Positions 5,767 to 6,662 of a stretch of 6,662 nt of DNA are shown here, one piece after another. The stretch spans positions 76,527 to 83,188 of the forward strand of contig KL569104.1 in NCBI GenBank assembly GCA_000715635.1. Direction: 5' to 3'. Within the stretch, counting starts at the first letter, position 1; the number at the start of each line of letters is the position of its first letter. The DNA comes from Streptomyces violaceus. Lineage in GTDB: Bacteria > Actinomycetota > Actinomycetes > Streptomycetales > Streptomycetaceae. The notes under the pieces were generated by a model. It did no database searches and was not told the origin of the DNA. It was given only the letters and a program-made list of their open reading frames with translations. A program made the position numbers and the translations under genes.

Positions 5767-5845
5767 CTGTGATCGTGCACCCTGCTCCAACTTCGTGTTC
5801 ACCTGCGTCCCTCAGGACGTCACCACGGGCAGGGGGCGCCGCGCC

Positions 5846-6662
5846 GTGGATCCGGTGATCGTCGTCGGAGCGGGGCCCGTCGGGCTCACGCTCGCCCTGG
5901 CGCTGGCGCGTCAGGAGGTGCCGTGCGTGGTCCTCGACGAGGGGCCGGGCAAGGACGAACCCCGTGCGTCGCGCACTGTGGTGCTGCGCGAGGACACCAC
6001 CGCCCTCATCGAACGGCTGACCGGCGTTCCCCTGGACCGGGTCGGCGCCCACTGGGCCGGATGGCGGTCGGTGCGGCGCAAGCAGGTGATGCGCGAGGTC
6101 TTTTTCGACGGCACCGAACCCGTCCCGCTGCACATCGCCCAGCACGTGCTGACCGGTGTCCTGCGCACGGCCCTCGCGGGCGAACCGCTCGTCAAGATCG
6201 CGGTGGAAAGCCGACTCGACGGCATGGAGCAGGAGTCCTCGGGCGTCACCGCCCACACACGCGGTCCCAAGGGCACATGGTGGCGCGGCAGTTACCTGGT
6301 CGGCTGCGACGGCCCCCGCTCGACCGTACGCAAGCTCCAGGACATCCGCTTCCCGGGCCGTACGGCGGTGGAGCGTCACGCCGTCGCGGCACTGCGTACG
6401 GAACTGCCCTGGTACAACGAGGCGTTGCTGCACCGCATGCCGCCGTGGCGCATGTCGGGCCCCTCGGCCGGCGAGGTCACCGCGCGCCCCCTGCCGGACG
6501 GCGTCTGGCGTCTCGACTGGCTCCTGCCGCCCGGAAAGGACCTGGTCACCCCCGAGCTGCTGCTGACCCGCATCCGGGAGACCCTGGCAGGTTGGTCGGG
6601 CGGCACGACCCCGCCGTACGAGCTCCTGGACACCGGTGTGCACACCGTCCACCACCGGCTGG
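5846..6662 (+). CDS. FAD-dependent monooxygenase, C-terminus cut by window edge
   Basis: This is a flavoprotein hydroxylase of the phenol/aromatic-ring and polyketide hydroxylase type (FAD_binding_3 class); 272 codons are visible, the rest lies outside. The N-terminal dinucleotide-binding motif is VIVVGAGPVGLTLALAL (4-20), with Asp31-Glu32 at the end of the second strand to hold the FAD ribose. The second FAD/NAD(P)H motif, YLVGCDGPRSTVR (150-162), is intact. The start GTG at 5846 follows AGGGGG (5831-5836) by 9 bases and places the Rossmann motif at the very N-terminus, as usual; an in-frame GTG at 5795 lacks a ribosome site. It is downstream of gluABCD in the same direction but separated by a terminator, so it is probably not part of glutamate uptake. 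The substrate cannot be told; its relatives act in aromatic degradation or in tailoring of antibiotics. The class is secure, the function open. Confidence 0.88.
   Translation, partial: MDPVIVVGAGPVGLTLALALARQEVPCVVLDEGPGKDEPRASRTVVLREDTTALIERLTGVPLDRVGAHWAGWRSVRRKQVMREVFFDGTEPVPLHIAQHVLTGVLRTALAGEPLVKIAVESRLDGMEQESSGVTAHTRGPKGTWWRGSYLVGCDGPRSTVRKLQDIRFPGRTAVERHAVAALRTELPWYNEALLHRMPPWRMSGPSAGEVTARPLPDGVWRLDWLLPPGKDLVTPELLLTRIRETLAGWSGGTTPPYELLDTGVHTVHHRL

Noticed and set aside
5795..5845. Upstream in-frame GTG for the monooxygenase
   Set aside because: No ribosome site before it, and the added residues precede the Rossmann strand that normally opens the protein.
5751..5858. 35-codon open frame (ATG at 5751) before the monooxygenase
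   Set aside because: No Shine-Dalgarno sequence, no recognisable features, and it overlaps the monooxygenase start; likely chance.
4410..6655. Long minus-strand open frames opposite gluC, gluD and the monooxygenase (4410-5780, 5729-6655)
   Set aside because: No family motifs; composition reflects the complement of the real genes.
1..6662. tRNA, rRNA, CRISPR arrays, insertion sequences, integrase or attachment sites
   Set aside because: None seen on either strand; the window is compact core-type chromosome with uniform composition and no sign of recent transfer.

Overview
The window reads as high-GC actinobacterial chromosome, most likely Streptomyces. Codons are strongly G/C-ended, GTG starts are common, and the proteins resemble the glutamate-uptake locus known from Streptomyces coelicolor (gluABCD beside the two-component pair gluR-gluK) and from Corynebacterium glutamicum (gluABCD). 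Names rest on recalled family resemblance and gene order; no database search was possible.

Layout, left to right. Positions 1-1355, minus strand: a membrane sensor histidine kinase (gluK-like), cut at its C-terminus by the window edge. Positions 1365-2051, minus strand: its OmpR/PhoB-type response regulator (gluR-like), transcribed first and separated from the kinase by 9 bases. Positions 2052-2340: a 289-bp divergent control region, unusually rich in structure. It holds an intrinsic-terminator-shaped hairpin in the gluR leader, a palindrome, an inverted repeat, a 7-4-7 tandem repeat that looks like a response-regulator box, and a hairpin covering the gluA ribosome-binding region. Positions 2341-5669, plus strand: a four-gene polar amino acid ABC importer operon, made of ATPase (gluA), binding lipoprotein (gluB) and two permeases (gluC, gluD). 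A strong hairpin lies between gluB and gluC, and a terminator hairpin lies after gluD. Positions 5846-6662, plus strand: the first 272 codons of an FAD-dependent monooxygenase, cut by the right edge, probably with its own promoter.

How the genes work together (inference plus published work on the S. coelicolor homologues): the kinase senses extracellular glutamate through its outer domain and phosphorylates the regulator, which activates the divergent gluABCD operon. GluB captures glutamate outside the membrane, GluC and GluD form the channel, and GluA hydrolyses ATP to drive import. The basic system is therefore described already. What looks less explored is the set of cis-acting RNA and DNA elements in the divergent region and inside the operon, and a duplicated seven-residue motif in the kinase sensor domain.
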